Notes: generated by a model not told the origin, from the letters alone. A DNA stretch of 64,000 nucleotides from Negativicutes bacterium (GCA_009929605.1 SAAC01000002.1:1-64000), one strand, 5' to 3'; shown: positions 54,390 to 64,000, numbered from the stretch's first letter. Numbers and translations are program-made.

Positions 54390-54481
54390 GTTCTCCACTA
54401 TCATGACTACACAAACGGTTATTTTTATTGTATAATACGAATACTGTTAGAGAAGAACGGACTTAGTTAAAGGGGTTTATT

Positions 54482-55084
54482 ATGTTTATGTTATCATTAA
54501 TGCAGCCATCAGGGTTGTATGAATTAGAAAAGGATAGCTTGGATGCCATTAGTGCGCAGCTCTTGCAAATGATACAAGTGAAAAGTCAACATTTGTATCA
54601 GCATTCTCTACAAGTTTCTAATTATGCAGTCAGCATTGCTGCTAAAATGGGTTTACCTTACAATGAAATAGAACAAATACGCCACGCAGCTTTATTACAT
54701 GATTTGGGTCTGTTAATGATTCCTAACTCATTAATTCAGAAATCACCGTATTTAAATAAACAAGAAATGTCTAAATACAAGCAACATGCCGCTAGTGGTG
54801 CCAATATGATTGAAAACTATTCTTGTTGCCAACAGATTCTCCCATATATTCGCTATCATCATGAAAAGTGGGATGGCTCTGGTTATCCTAAACACCTTCG
54901 TGGCGCTAATATTCCATTAGGTGCACGAATTATTGCTGTAGCTGATTACTATGATTCTACGGTGAATCCATCTACTGAGTTTTGGGCAAAAACAAAATCC
55001 AAAGCCAAAGAAGAATTATTTAGTGCCTCTGGCACCCTCTTTGATCCAGATGTGGTAAAAGCTTTTATCGATGTATTGGGCTAA
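54482..55084 (+). CDS. HD-GYP domain phosphohydrolase, stand-alone
   Basis: The 200-residue protein is a bare HD-GYP domain. It has H in HSLQVSNYAVSIAAKMG, HD in AALLHDLGLLMIP, and HHEKWDGSGYPKHLRGANIPLGARIIAVADYYDS, which holds the HH and GYP signatures. Such domains usually hydrolyse cyclic di-GMP or related dinucleotides. No receiver, membrane or sensor domain is attached. AAAGGGG precedes the ATG. No GGDEF cyclase gene lies in this window. Confidence 0.9.
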   Translation: MFMLSLMQPSGLYELEKDSLDAISAQLLQMIQVKSQHLYQHSLQVSNYAVSIAAKMGLPYNEIEQIRHAALLHDLGLLMIPNSLIQKSPYLNKQEMSKYKQHAASGANMIENYSCCQQILPYIRYHHEKWDGSGYPKHLRGANIPLGARIIAVADYYDSTVNPSTEFWAKTKSKAKEELFSASGTLFDPDVVKAFIDVLG

Positions 55085-55136
55085 CCACGAAATCCTTAAA
55101 CTGCCAGTTACAATATATCAAAAGCTATCCAAACTA

Positions 55137-55898
55137 TCAATAAGCCCCACTTGCCAAAGTAAGGGCTTTTATTGTGTGTGGATGATAGGACTGTATAATA
55201 TGTGCTGCTGCCTCAAGTGTAGCCCCTGTAGTATAAATATCATCGATTAACAATACATCACAATTTGTCCAAAAAGCTACATTACGATATATAGCTTTCA
55301 TCATAAAAGCATCTGATACATTTTTTCGTCGTTCATTACCAGTGAGACTCCACATATCTTTACCTGTATCAAGCTTGTGTAAACAGTCACACCACCGCCA
55401 ATATGCATGAATATTATTATCTCTCACTATAGTGTCTCTCATCTTTTTAACAACTCTCTTTCCATTATGTAGTTCATGATTAACTACACCTTTATTTTTT
55501 TCATACACCCACTCTTTAAATAATAGATCCACCTGATTATAACCTCTTGTCTTCAATTTACCCTTACTTGTTGGTATAGGTACTACGAGATGTGGCCTCA
55601 AGTTGAGTTCATGTTCATTCATGTAAAAATCAAAGCAACGTAAAAAAGGAACAGCCCCTTTGGACTGTTCCTTTTTTGCGTTGAATTTTACATCATATAT
55701 CATTGTCTTAACGCCCCCTGTGTAATGAGCCAATATCCAAGCCTCATTTAGGGATTGTAATAATTCACTCGGTACTTGGCGTATCGCCAGTACCGAATCA
55801 AAGCACTCTGGACACCATTCGCCTTGTTCATTCACTGGTGCGCCACAATTCGGACATGTAGGTGGAAATAGAAAATCTAATAGTAATCTCCCTATCAT
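55137..55898 (-). CDS. comF: ComF-family phosphoribosyltransferase-like protein
   Basis: The 253-residue protein has an N-terminal zinc-ribbon (CPNCGAP..WCPEC, ~13-33) and a C-terminal phosphoribosyltransferase fold with the PRPP loop VLLIDDIYTTGATLEAAA. ComFC proteins are needed for DNA uptake in competent species, probably in handling incoming single strands. The start at 55898 has GGAG 7 nt upstream. A longer frame from 55937 lacks one. Its last codons overlap a plus-strand hairpin that may end the converging HD-GYP transcript. Confidence 0.9.
   Translation of the reverse strand: MIGRLLLDFLFPPTCPNCGAPVNEQGEWCPECFDSVLAIRQVPSELLQSLNEAWILAHYTGGVKTMIYDVKFNAKKEQSKGAVPFLRCFDFYMNEHELNLRPHLVVPIPTSKGKLKTRGYNQVDLLFKEWVYEKNKGVVNHELHNGKRVVKKMRDTIVRDNNIHAYWRWCDCLHKLDTGKDMWSLTGNERRKNVSDAFMMKAIYRNVAFWTNCDVLLIDDIYTTGATLEAAAHIIQSYHPHTIKALTLASGAY
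55142..55172 (+). terminator. Probable terminator of the HD-GYP gene, inside the comF 3' end
   Basis: AAGCCC (55142-55147) pairs with GGGCTT (55163-55168), with an inner ACTT/AAGT helix, followed by TTATTG on the plus strand. Confidence 0.5.
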
Positions 55899-56014
55899 CT
55901 GTCTACTCCTATATGAAATAAAATTCAACACGTTCATATTTAATTAGTTCACATACTTATATTTTATTATAGCACTTTCTACCATAGTATATGAGTATCA
56001 TAACTAATACTATA

Positions 56015-58165
56015 TTATCCGTCACATTCACCGCGTAATCGTTCTGTAAACAATGCATATCGATCTTCAATATTTACTGTATGTACGGCACGTTCAATAG
56101 CAGCTTTCGTTCCTATAATGATGGCCTTCTTTTTCGCCCGTGTCACCGCCGTATACAATAAATTACGCTGCAACATATTGCTATACATAGGGATAAACGG
56201 GATAATAACGGTACCATACTCACTGCCTTGACTCTTATGAACCGTAATAGCATAGGCGGGCATAATCATATGGATTTCATCTATAGATAATCGTACATCC
56301 TTATGGATAAATCGAATGAGTACATCTGTTTTTGAAATCCCGTAAATAACACCAATCTCACCATTAAAAACTTCTAATTCATAATTGTTCAAGATTTGAA
56401 TCACCTTATCGCCTACACGATAGGTTAAACCATTGGCACGAATTTCAGCCTTAGAACTATGGGCAGGATTTACAGATTGTTGTACATATTGAGAAATGCT
56501 TATACTCCCAGCCTTGCCTTTTCGCATAGGCGAAATGATTTGTATATCTAACTCATCATCGACGAATTCCTTTTCCCGTCCGTAAATGCTAGTAATGGCA
56601 TTCATCATACCAACTAAACTATTAACTGGTACGAATGTAAATTCACCAGTAGATTCCAATTCAGGCATCTCCCCTTTATTGATGAGATACGCACTTTCAA
56701 CGATGCTATTTCCCGAATCTTGACGATAGATTTTTTTTAATCGTTTATACGGTACTACAGATGAAAGTAACAAATCCTTCAGAACAAAACCGGCACCAAT
56801 TGGTGGCAACTGATCCACGTCACCGACGATAATGACATGGGCCTCCCGAGGAATGGCTGCCAACAAAGAGTAATATAAACGCACATTGAGCATGGATGCT
56901 TCATCGATAATAACTACATCCGCCTCTAATGAATCATCCTCATTTTTTATAAAATCATAAGAATCACTGCCTTGTACTGGCATTAATAGTCGATGGATTG
57001 TGGTAGCCTCATATTCTGTAGCCTCTGTCAGTCGTTTTGCGGCACGACCTGTTGGTGCACAGAGAATAATTCGACTAAAACCACCTAACTGAAATCCTTC
57101 TACTAAGGCTTTAATGATGGTCGTTTTACCTGTACCAGGGCCACCGGTAATAACAGAGAATTGTTCAAAAAACGCTAAATCGATGGCTTCCTTTTGTTCC
57201 TCTCCAAATGTAATCTCATGTTTGCTTTCAAAATTACTAATAAAGTTTTCTATATCAAGAGATACGGGAGATGACGCCTCAAGAAATCGTTTAGTATAAT
57301 TAACACTTTCACATTCCGCCACATAGAGCTCTGGTGGATAAATGTATAAGATATCATCGAAATACGTACTATACAATATACCCTGACCAATGACCATTTC
57401 TACATAATCTGCAAATTCATCAGCATAGCCTTTTAATACATCCACTGCCTTACCAATAAGTTCATCCACAGGTAGACAGGTGTGCCCTTGATCGTCAAGA
57501 CCACGCAAAATCCAATTTAAAGCAGCCTCTAACCTACGTTCATCATCACCAGGAATACCAAGTTGATTCGCCAGTGTATCTGCCGTAGCAAATGTCATAT
57601 CCGGTGCAATGCGAAGCAATGTGTATGGATTATCCTGCAATACAAGCACTGCGGAGGATCCATAATAGGTATACACAATATGACTCCATTTAGCACTGAT
57701 ATTATGGCTTTCAAAGAAATGATTTAAGTCGGATAATATCCCTTCCCCTAGGAGTGTATTGAACAATTCCTCCTTCACTGATTTACGAAGACCTGGTACA
57801 TCCTTGATAGACTCTGGACGAGCTTCACGAAGAACATCAAGTAATTCCGTACCGAAGTAATCTATAATTTTTTCTACAGATTTTTCGCCCAGTCCTTTAA
57901 TACCTAAGTTCAATAAATAGAGTCTAGCAGAACCAAGATTATCAGGTTTCAATTTCTCAATGCTAGAGGCATCAAATTGAAAACCATATTTCTCATGCTC
58001 CACATAACGTCCCTTTAATTCAAGGTCCTCTCCATCCTTTGGTGCCTCAAAACGACCTGTACAAGTAATATACTCGTCATTATAATCACGCACTACGAAA
58101 ACGCAGTACGTGTTTTGTGTATTCGAATAAATTCTCCTGTAAACTAGGCCTCGTAAGGTTTCCAT
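56015..58165 (-). CDS. recD2: RecD2-type ATP-dependent DNA helicase
   Basis: The 716-residue protein has the RecD2 N-terminal extension with helix-hairpin-helix repeats (~85-125; LLNLGIKGLGEKSVEKIIDYFG). Superfamily 1 motifs follow: Walker A ITGGPGTGKTTIIKALVEG (~335), DEASMLN (motif II), GDVDQLPPIGAGFVLKDLL (motif III) and a C-terminal YAITVHKSQGSEY and YTAVTRAKK. It is a 5'-3' helicase acting outside RecBCD, in repair or fork rescue. It overlaps the chorismate mutase-shikimate kinase gene by one base. Confidence 0.94.
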   Translation of the reverse strand: METLRGLVYRRIYSNTQNTYCVFVVRDYNDEYITCTGRFEAPKDGEDLELKGRYVEHEKYGFQFDASSIEKLKPDNLGSARLYLLNLGIKGLGEKSVEKIIDYFGTELLDVLREARPESIKDVPGLRKSVKEELFNTLLGEGILSDLNHFFESHNISAKWSHIVYTYYGSSAVLVLQDNPYTLLRIAPDMTFATADTLANQLGIPGDDERRLEAALNWILRGLDDQGHTCLPVDELIGKAVDVLKGYADEFADYVEMVIGQGILYSTYFDDILYIYPPELYVAECESVNYTKRFLEASSPVSLDIENFISNFESKHEITFGEEQKEAIDLAFFEQFSVITGGPGTGKTTIIKALVEGFQLGGFSRIILCAPTGRAAKRLTEATEYEATTIHRLLMPVQGSDSYDFIKNEDDSLEADVVIIDEASMLNVRLYYSLLAAIPREAHVIIVGDVDQLPPIGAGFVLKDLLLSSVVPYKRLKKIYRQDSGNSIVESAYLINKGEMPELESTGEFTFVPVNSLVGMMNAITSIYGREKEFVDDELDIQIISPMRKGKAGSISISQYVQQSVNPAHSSKAEIRANGLTYRVGDKVIQILNNYELEVFNGEIGVIYGISKTDVLIRFIHKDVRLSIDEIHMIMPAYAITVHKSQGSEYGTVIIPFIPMYSNMLQRNLLYTAVTRAKKKAIIIGTKAAIERAVHTVNIEDRYALFTERLRGECDG

Positions 58166-58929
58166 TATTTCTCCGTATTTGGTAATGCTTCAATAATTGC
58201 CTGCACGGTGTCAGAAATATTACTTTCGTTACCAATTTTAATATGGCTCACAGATTCATAAAGCGGATAACGTTCTTCATAAAGTCTGAAAATATATTCA
58301 ATACTTTCTTTCAAGAGTGGACGAATCTCTAAGTCTAAATCATCTAAAATTTGTGTCACATCTCGATTTACAAATACAATGATACCATTGTTACGCATGA
58401 TTTGTACTGTTTTTTCAGAAAGAACCGTACCACCACCAGTAGCAATGACACTTGGTTTATTACGAATTAATTCACGAATCGCATCATATTCATGTTGACG
58501 GAATTTTTCTTCTCCATCATAGATAATGATATTTTGAATAGACTTACCTGTTTTTTCTTGAATCGTTAAATCCAAATCATAGAAATCAAGATTTAATTCT
58601 TTTGATAATGCTTTGCCAACTGTTGTTTTACCTGCCCCTGGCATACCGATAAGAAATATATGCTGATGCATATGTTCACGTAAATATTCATTGCTCATAG
58701 AAACAACAGCAGACATATAAGCTTCAATATAAGGACGTAATTTTTCATCAGAGCAATCATTTGTATGTGTGGCAATAATATCTGTATCACGGACTTCATC
58801 AATTAATGGCATTTGATGTTCATCTTTATATTTTGCAATATCTGCAACAATTTCAAGACGTTTTTTATAATTTTCAGCTAACAATGCATCAATCGTATCA
58901 ATTTTCTTACGTGCTTCTTGGATATCCAT
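58165..58929 (-). CDS. Fusion of AroQ-type chorismate mutase and shikimate kinase
   Basis: Residues 1-~85 match the all-helical AroQ chorismate mutase (MDIQEARKKIDTIDALLAENYKKRLEIVADIAKYK), which turns chorismate into prephenate. Residues ~90-254 are shikimate kinase: P-loop IGMPGAGKTTVGKALSKE, DLDLTIQEKTGKSI, and ATGGGTVL. Both act in aromatic amino-acid synthesis but not in consecutive steps. The start at 58929 has GAGGA 7 nt upstream. A run from 58950 overlaps ribF and lacks a site. Confidence 0.88.
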   Translation of the reverse strand: MDIQEARKKIDTIDALLAENYKKRLEIVADIAKYKDEHQMPLIDEVRDTDIIATHTNDCSDEKLRPYIEAYMSAVVSMSNEYLREHMHQHIFLIGMPGAGKTTVGKALSKELNLDFYDLDLTIQEKTGKSIQNIIIYDGEEKFRQHEYDAIRELIRNKPSVIATGGGTVLSEKTVQIMRNNGIIVFVNRDVTQILDDLDLEIRPLLKESIEYIFRLYEERYPLYESVSHIKIGNESNISDTVQAIIEALPNTEK

Positions 58930-58942
58930 AGATAGTTCCTCT

Positions 58943-59878
58943 TTAATCAATAGTTTTCAATATAGACAACGCCTTAGCTTCATCGAGTTTCATTTGAGCA
59001 ATTAAGGCATCTAAATTATCAAACTTAACTTCCCCTCGTAAATAAGAGATAAATTGTACGAGTACCTCTTTGCCATATACATCTTGGTTAAAATCAAATA
59101 CATGAACTTCACAACGATGATATTGATTTTTAAATGTAGGATTATCTCCTATATTTCCAACCCCACCATACCACTTACCATCAATGCGAACACGATTCAC
59201 AAATACACCATCTGGTGGGATAGCCATTTCATTAGGTAACCTAAAGTTCAATGTAGGAAATCCTAATATTCTTCCCCGTTGATCCCCTTTAATAACCGTT
59301 CCTACAAATTGGAATGGTCTACCAAGCATATTAGTCGCATCTTCCATACGACCTTCTTTAACAGCCTGGCGAATCATAGTACTAGATACAGCTTTTTCAT
59401 GTCCATCACAAGTCATTAATGGTTTGATAATCACTTGAATATTCGTATTAGATAAGGATTCTTTAATAAATATTGGTGTTCCTTTACCTTGGACTCCAAA
59501 AGTAAAATTTTCTCCCACTACGATAGCCTGTATATCTTGTTCCTTACATAGATTATCCAAAAATACAGAGGCCTCTATATTCAAAAAATCCTGAGTCATA
59601 GGGAATCTTAAAATATAATCTACATTCATCTCATCAAGAATTTCATCCATCATCGCTGGAGCTAATAATGTTTTAGGTAAACGTTCAGGATTTAATATAG
59701 ATAAAGGATGACGCTCAAATGTAATAATAATAGTTACCGCATTCGAAGCCTTTGCCTCTTGAACAGCTTCCTTAATAACACTTTGATGACCTTTATGAAT
59801 GCCATCGAATGTACCCAAGGCATACACCTTTTTTTCCTGAATTTGATGTAATTCATCAAATGAATATAACAGCTTCAT
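58943..59878 (-). CDS. ribF: Bifunctional riboflavin kinase / FAD synthetase
   Basis: The 311-residue enzyme makes FMN from riboflavin and then FAD. The N-terminal adenylyltransferase domain has ALGTFDGIHKGHQSVIKEA (~20) and SSTMIRQAVKEGRMEDA (~165). The C-terminal kinase domain (~185-305) has VIKGDQRGRILGFPTLNFRLP and GGVGNIGDNPTF. It lies downstream of truB, the usual order in Firmicutes. Confidence 0.96.
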   Translation of the reverse strand: MKLLYSFDELHQIQEKKVYALGTFDGIHKGHQSVIKEAVQEAKASNAVTIIITFERHPLSILNPERLPKTLLAPAMMDEILDEMNVDYILRFPMTQDFLNIEASVFLDNLCKEQDIQAIVVGENFTFGVQGKGTPIFIKESLSNTNIQVIIKPLMTCDGHEKAVSSTMIRQAVKEGRMEDATNMLGRPFQFVGTVIKGDQRGRILGFPTLNFRLPNEMAIPPDGVFVNRVRIDGKWYGGVGNIGDNPTFKNQYHRCEVHVFDFNQDVYGKEVLVQFISYLRGEVKFDNLDALIAQMKLDEAKALSILKTID

Positions 59879-59893
59879 AATTATCCTTTAGGA

Positions 59894-60823
59894 TTAAATA
59901 AAAATATTTTTCTCCACTTTCATCGATTGTGGAGTTCGCCTCATGATTCCTATAAATCCTTGAGGACCATAGGCTCTATACAATTGATGAATCACTGTAT
60001 GAGAAAATGCATCAGTAATTGCTAATTCCTTACCTTGCTTCATCTCTATTAATTGTACATCATTTACCTCTACTTTTGAAAGAAAAGAAAGTGCTGTATC
60101 CACAGGTTGTACTAAATTCTCCCCATGTACCATTAATTCTTCTGCCATATACGCTTCATTAATTAAAAATTGACCTACTTGGCTTCGACAGAGTTGTGTC
60201 ATCGTTCCTGGTACGCCAACCTTTACAAAGAAATCACGTAAAAGAGATCGTATATACGTACCGGATGAGCAAGTAATACGAACTGTAAAATACGGAAATG
60301 CATAGGCCAAGAGTTCTGTAGATTTAATGTGCACTTGTCGAGTTGGTAATTCTACATCAATCCCCTTGCGGGCATACTCATAAGCACGAATGCCATTGAT
60401 TTTGATAGCAGAATATTTTGATGGTCGTTGAGTCTGTTCTCCTAGAAAGGTTTCAAATACAGTAGCAAGTTCATCCATAGTAGGAATATGAACCAAACTA
60501 GACACGTCTGAACTCGATTGATTTAAAATAACGCCATTAGCCAACCCTATATTCATATCAGGCAATACCAATTGTCCACTGCTATCCTCAGTATCTGTGA
60601 AAGAACCAAAACATCCTTCCGCCACATAGGTTTTATCAAAACCTTCAGTATATTCGATGAGTCGCGTTGCTTTACCTAAAAATATAGGCAATACGCCATA
60701 AGCCATAGGATCTAATGTCCCACTATGACCAATGCGTTTTTCTTTCAAAATGCGTCTACAAATGGCAACCGCGTCATGACTCGTAATCCCTGGAGGTTTC
60801 AAAAAATTTAATACACCGTCCAT
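59894..60823 (-). CDS. truB: tRNA pseudouridine-55 synthase
   Basis: TruB makes pseudouridine 55 in the T loop of tRNAs. The protein opens with MDGVLNFLKPPGITSHDAV, and the catalytic Asp is in HSGTLDPMAYGVLPIFLGKATRL (~40). RPSKYSAIKINGIRAYEYARKG and CSSGTYIRSLLRD follow, then a PUA-like end. The start overlaps the nrnA stop (TAATG). It belongs to the infB-rbfA-nrnA-truB-ribF group. Confidence 0.97.
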   Translation of the reverse strand: MDGVLNFLKPPGITSHDAVAICRRILKEKRIGHSGTLDPMAYGVLPIFLGKATRLIEYTEGFDKTYVAEGCFGSFTDTEDSSGQLVLPDMNIGLANGVILNQSSSDVSSLVHIPTMDELATVFETFLGEQTQRPSKYSAIKINGIRAYEYARKGIDVELPTRQVHIKSTELLAYAFPYFTVRITCSSGTYIRSLLRDFFVKVGVPGTMTQLCRSQVGQFLINEAYMAEELMVHGENLVQPVDTALSFLSKVEVNDVQLIEMKQGKELAITDAFSHTVIHQLYRAYGPQGFIGIMRRTPQSMKVEKNIFI

Positions 60824-61764
60824 TATGGAAGTACCTTAATTAAAGCCATTTTCGCTTCCGGTAGAGGTAAATTAATAGTGCAGCCAGAGGCACGCACATG
60901 ACCGCCACCACCAAATTGTGATGCAATAGCATTCACATCAGTTCGTTTAGAACGAAGGCTCACACGTGTTATGCTGTCATTTTGTGCTTTCAACAAAATA
61001 GCAATATCCACAGTATCTACATTGCGAATAATATCTACAAATCCATCCGTATCATCCCCTAGGATATCCATAGCGTCACGATTTAATTCAATAGTCGCTA
61101 CAGAGCTATCCTTATAAAATTCGATGGTTTGCATCACTTGTTTTGTCAATGTCAAACGTTCGGCAGACACCGCCTCAATAGTTTCAGAAATCTGATTAGG
61201 TCTTGCCCCAGCAGCTACACAAAGAGCTGCCATTTCTAATGTATTTGCTGTGGTATTACTAAATTTAAAGAATCCACAATCTGTAGCAATCGCCATATAT
61301 AAAGCGTTTGCCATAGACTCTGTCATAGGCCAATTCCATTTTTTACACAAATCAGCAATGATTTCACCAGTAGCAGCAAAATCAGTTTTTAAATATAGGC
61401 CATCAGCAAATTCTGTATTTGAAATATGATGGTCAATATTAAAAATAGGTGCACTACAGAGTGCACCTACTTGGCCAATTCGTTCATATGTACTAGCATC
61501 TAACACGAGCAACATATCAATAGGATCAAGGTCCTGACATTGCTCTACCGTTTTAATGCAGTCTACATAAGATAAAAAAGAAAATTTTTCAGGTATGGAA
61601 TCATCCACTACCATGGTCACCTGTTTACCTTGCGCCAAAAGGGCTTCGTAAAAAGCGAGCATAGAACCGATAGCATCACCATCGGGATGAACATGTACCG
61701 TCAATAAAATTGAATTAGCTTCTGACAGAGCCATATGTAACTGATTAATACTAATCTTACTCAT
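60823..61764 (-). CDS. nrnA: DHH-DHHA1 phosphoesterase NrnA (oligoribonuclease / pAp phosphatase)
   Basis: The 313-residue protein has DHH metal motifs VHPDGDAIGSMLAFYEALL (~24), LVLDASTYERIG (~88) and NIDHHISNTEF (~115), plus a DHHA1 domain ending in FGGGGHVRASGCTI. NrnA degrades the shortest RNA fragments and dephosphorylates 3'-phosphoadenosine 5'-phosphate. It lies between rbfA and truB, as in most Firmicutes. Confidence 0.94.
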   Translation of the reverse strand: MSKISINQLHMALSEANSILLTVHVHPDGDAIGSMLAFYEALLAQGKQVTMVVDDSIPEKFSFLSYVDCIKTVEQCQDLDPIDMLLVLDASTYERIGQVGALCSAPIFNIDHHISNTEFADGLYLKTDFAATGEIIADLCKKWNWPMTESMANALYMAIATDCGFFKFSNTTANTLEMAALCVAAGARPNQISETIEAVSAERLTLTKQVMQTIEFYKDSSVATIELNRDAMDILGDDTDGFVDIIRNVDTVDIAILLKAQNDSITRVSLRSKRTDVNAIASQFGGGGHVRASGCTINLPLPEAKMALIKVLP

Positions 61765-61791
61765 GGTCTATCCAACTTTCTTTTTTATAAA

Positions 61792-62142
61792 TTAGTGTTC
61801 GTCCTTCTTGATTTCATTCAATAAGGATTCAATGTGCATACTATAATCAAGAGATGTATCTTTATCAAAGGTAATCTCTGGGGTATGACGCAAATGTAAT
61901 AATTTACCGAGTTCGGTACGGATATGACCCGCTGCATGACGAAGAGCAATGAGGGTATCCTCTTTTTCTTTGTCACTGCCAAACAAGCTAACATAAATAG
62001 TAGCTTGACGCAAATCACCAGTCACTTGTACATCGGTAACTGTAGTAAAGCCGATGCGGGGATCTTTCAATCCACGCATCAACATATTACTTACTTCTTG
62101 TTTAATAAATTCTTGTAATTTTCTTACTCGTACATCGCTCAT
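61792..62142 (-). CDS. rbfA: Ribosome-binding factor A
   Basis: The 116-residue protein matches RbfA: RVRKLQEFIKQEVSNMLMRGLKDPRIGFTTVTDV, then ATIYVSLFG and a KLLHLRHTPEITF block. It helps mature the 5' end of 16S rRNA in the 30S subunit. It lies 9 bp downstream of infB. Confidence 0.96.
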   Translation of the reverse strand: MSDVRVRKLQEFIKQEVSNMLMRGLKDPRIGFTTVTDVQVTGDLRQATIYVSLFGSDKEKEDTLIALRHAAGHIRTELGKLLHLRHTPEITFDKDTSLDYSMHIESLLNEIKKDEH

Positions 62143-62151
62143 AAGGGCCTC

Positions 62152-64000
62152 CTATAATTGAGGTTTGATTTCTTCCATCAAGAAGGCTTCAATAACGTCA
62201 CCTTCTTTGACATCGCGATAACCTTCAAGGGAAATACCACATTCAAAGCTAGTTTTAACTTCTTTTACTTCATCTTTGAAACGACGTAAGGAATCTACTT
62301 TACCTTCAAATACTACAATACCATCGCGGATCAAACGTACTTCAGAGTCGTTAGTAATACGACCTTCTGTTACATAGGAACCAGCAACAATCGCTTTTGG
62401 TGTAGAAATGACTTGACGAACTTCGGCACGGCCCACCACGACTTCTTTGAATTCTGGTGAAAGCATACCACGCATCGCAGATTCCACATCATTAATAGCA
62501 TCATAGATAACACGGTACGTACGTAAGTCGACTTTTTCTTGTTCTGCTACGCGGCGTACATTCGCATCTGGACGAACGTTAAAGCCCATTACGATAGCAT
62601 TGGAGGCAGAGGCCAACATGATATCGGATTCGTTAATAGCACCAACCGCAGCATGAACGATAACGATGCGAACTTCATCATTTTTGATGGATTCCAAGGA
62701 TTGACGTAATGCTTCTACAGAGCCTTGAACGTCAGCTTTGATAATGATGTTTAAATCTTTCAACTCGCCTTGTTGAATTTGGTTAAAGATATCATCCAAT
62801 GTAATTTTATGGGAAGATTGTAATTCTTGAACCCGTTGTTTTGCAATACGTTTTTCAGCGATTGTACGTGCTTCATTATCTTCTACACTATCGATAATTT
62901 CACCCGCTTGAGGGACCTCAGAGAAACCTAAGATTTCTACTGGCATGGAAGGACGAGCTACTTTTACTTTTTCGCCACGTTCATTTGTCATAGCACGCAC
63001 TTTACCGTAGCATGTACCAGCCAAAATAGTATCACCTACACGAAGGGAACCTTTTTGTACCAATACTGTACATACAGCACCACGACCTTTATCCAATTGT
63101 GCCTCGATAACGATACCTTGGGCACGACGATTAGGGTTAGCTTTTAATTCCATAACTTCTGCCACTAACAAGATATTTTCGAGCAAATCGTCAATGCCCA
63201 TACGTTGTTTAGCAGATACAGGAACCATGATTGTATCGCCACCCCATTCTTCTGGCATGATACCATGTTCAGACAGTTGTTGTTTTACATGGTCAGGGTT
63301 AGCACCAGGTTTATCCATTTTGTTGATGGCAACGATGATTGGTACACCAGCGGATTTAGCATGGTTGATGGCTTCAATCGTTTGAGGCATTACACCATCA
63401 TCAGCGGCAACTACGAGAACTGCAATATCAGTAGATTTCGCACCACGTAAACGCATAGCGGTAAACGCTTCATGGCCTGGAGTATCTAGGAATGTAATTT
63501 TATTATCATTGTAACGAACTTGGTACGCACCGATATGTTGAGTAATACCACCGGCTTCAGATGCCGTTACATTAGTTTGACGGATAACGTCCAAAAGAGA
63601 TGTTTTACCATGGTCAACGTGACCCATGATGGTAACAACTGGTGGACGAGGTTTCAATGTTTCTGGAGCATCTTCAATTTCTTGAATTTCTGTAGGATCT
63701 TCATCAGGTTCTACTTCTACTACTTCTACACCAAAATCTTCAGCTACAACTGTAGCTGTATCAACATCAACTTCTTGGTTAATAGTAGCCATAACGCCTA
63801 ATAGCATCAATTTTTTGATGATTTCAGACACCTCACGGCCCATTTTTTCAGCCAAGTCCTTAACACTAAGAGGACCGCTTAATTCAATAACAGTAGCAAT
63901 AGCAGATTCTGCTTTACGCTTTTCTTCCTCTTTATGTTGGATGTATTGTTCATTACGTTGTTTTACGCGATTTTTCTTTTTCTGCATTGATGTAGACAAC
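62152..64000 (-). CDS. infB: Translation initiation factor IF-2, 5' end outside the window
   Basis: About 616 codons of IF-2 are present. They cover part of the N-terminal region with an IF2_N module (~45-90; [21 protein letters not shown]), the GTPase domain with [20 protein letters not shown] and NKMD, and domains II, III and IV. The reading frame stays open to the right edge, so the true start lies beyond it. A TTG at 63999 is in frame but is not a start I would trust. IF-2 brings fMet-tRNA to the 30S subunit. Confidence 0.96.
   Translation of the reverse strand, partial: LSTSMQKKKNRVKQRNEQYIQHKEEEKRKAESAIATVIELSGPLSVKDLAEKMGREVSEIIKKLMLLGVMATINQEVDVDTATVVAEDFGVEVVEVEPDEDPTEIQEIEDAPETLKPRPPVVTIMGHVDHGKTSLLDVIRQTNVTASEAGGITQHIGAYQVRYNDNKITFLDTPGHEAFTAMRLRGAKSTDIAVLVVAADDGVMPQTIEAINHAKSAGVPIIVAINKMDKPGANPDHVKQQLSEHGIMPEEWGGDTIMVPVSAKQRMGIDDLLENILLVAEVMELKANPNRRAQGIVIEAQLDKGRGAVCTVLVQKGSLRVGDTILAGTCYGKVRAMTNERGEKVKVARPSMPVEILGFSEVPQAGEIIDSVEDNEARTIAEKRIAKQRVQELQSSHKITLDDIFNQIQQGELKDLNIIIKADVQGSVEALRQSLESIKNDEVRIVIVHAAVGAINESDIMLASASNAIVMGFNVRPDANVRRVAEQEKVDLRTYRVIYDAINDVESAMRGMLSPEFKEVVVGRAEVRQVISTPKAIVAGSYVTEGRITNDSEVRLIRDGIVVFEGKVDSLRRFKDEVKEVKTSFECGISLEGYRDVKEGDVIEAFLMEEIKPQL

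Larger units (their letters stand above)
54143..54481. other. Divergent intergenic region between the ncRNA and the HD-GYP gene
   Basis: About 340 bp of AT-rich sequence. The left end holds the ncRNA promoter (54149-54178). The right end holds a 14-bp perfect palindrome (54376-54389) and a TATAAT box for the HD-GYP gene (54431-54436). Nothing else is recognisable. Confidence 0.7.

Overview
The window is a gene-dense, AT-rich chromosomal segment of a Veillonella-like member of the Negativicutes, a diderm Firmicute. This assignment is inferred from gene content and order; no search was run. Firmicute-type features are the YicC-RemA-Gmk-RpoZ-CoaBC block, ScpAB, RqcH, the IspH-S1 fusion, YqeK/RsfS/CvfB, long HPF, split transketolase and RecD2. 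Outer-membrane features are a phosphoethanolamine-transferase-like enzyme of the LPS-modifying family and the CsaB/DUF5693/LmeA-like cluster. Almost everything lies on the minus strand. Only three genes run the other way: rqcH at 5355, the transferase at 18980 and an HD-GYP gene at 54482.

Layout, left to right. 1-1850: a SulP transporter. 1847-5218: yicC, remA, gmk, rpoZ, coaBC (transcribed leftward), divergent from rqcH. 7281-11806: der, plsY, gpsA, rsmD, coaD and a coiled-coil protein. 11937-18777: scpA, scpB, a pseudouridine synthase, a flavoprotein, cmk, plsC and an ispH-rpsA fusion, closed by a strong terminator. 18980-21418: the transferase and a DUF523 gene. 21583-22025: five tRNA genes (Asp, Phe, Gly, Cys, Leu) with a consensus promoter and a terminator. 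22117-33787: obgE, yhbY, proB, proA, a 50-codon membrane ORF, nadD, yqeK, an LCP protein, rsfS, cvfB, trkA, trkH and an MBL hydrolase. 33892-39591: split transketolase, ftsE, ftsX, an EnvC-like M23 protein and a CtpA-type protease. 39723-47253: secA, prfB (programmed frameshift), an LmeA-like protein, DUF5693 and csaB. 47555-48580: hpf and a cold-shock gene. 49186-53639: a polar amino-acid ABC transporter with two binding proteins and an embedded aminotransferase. 53907-54142: a structured non-coding RNA. 54482-64000: the HD-GYP gene, comF, recD2, a chorismate mutase-shikimate kinase fusion, ribF, truB, nrnA, rbfA and the 3' part of infB.

Most of the window is housekeeping: translation and ribosome maturation, envelope building, cofactor synthesis (CoA, FAD, NAD), proline synthesis and K+ uptake. 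No phage, insertion sequence, CRISPR array or defence island was seen. The observations most worth checking are the RF2 frameshift site, which carries UAA instead of the usual UGA; the roughly 235-nt structured RNA with its own promoter and terminator; the unannotated small membrane ORF between proA and nadD; an orphan promoter and ribosome-binding site beside a long inverted repeat; and paired palindromes upstream of the transketolase genes.
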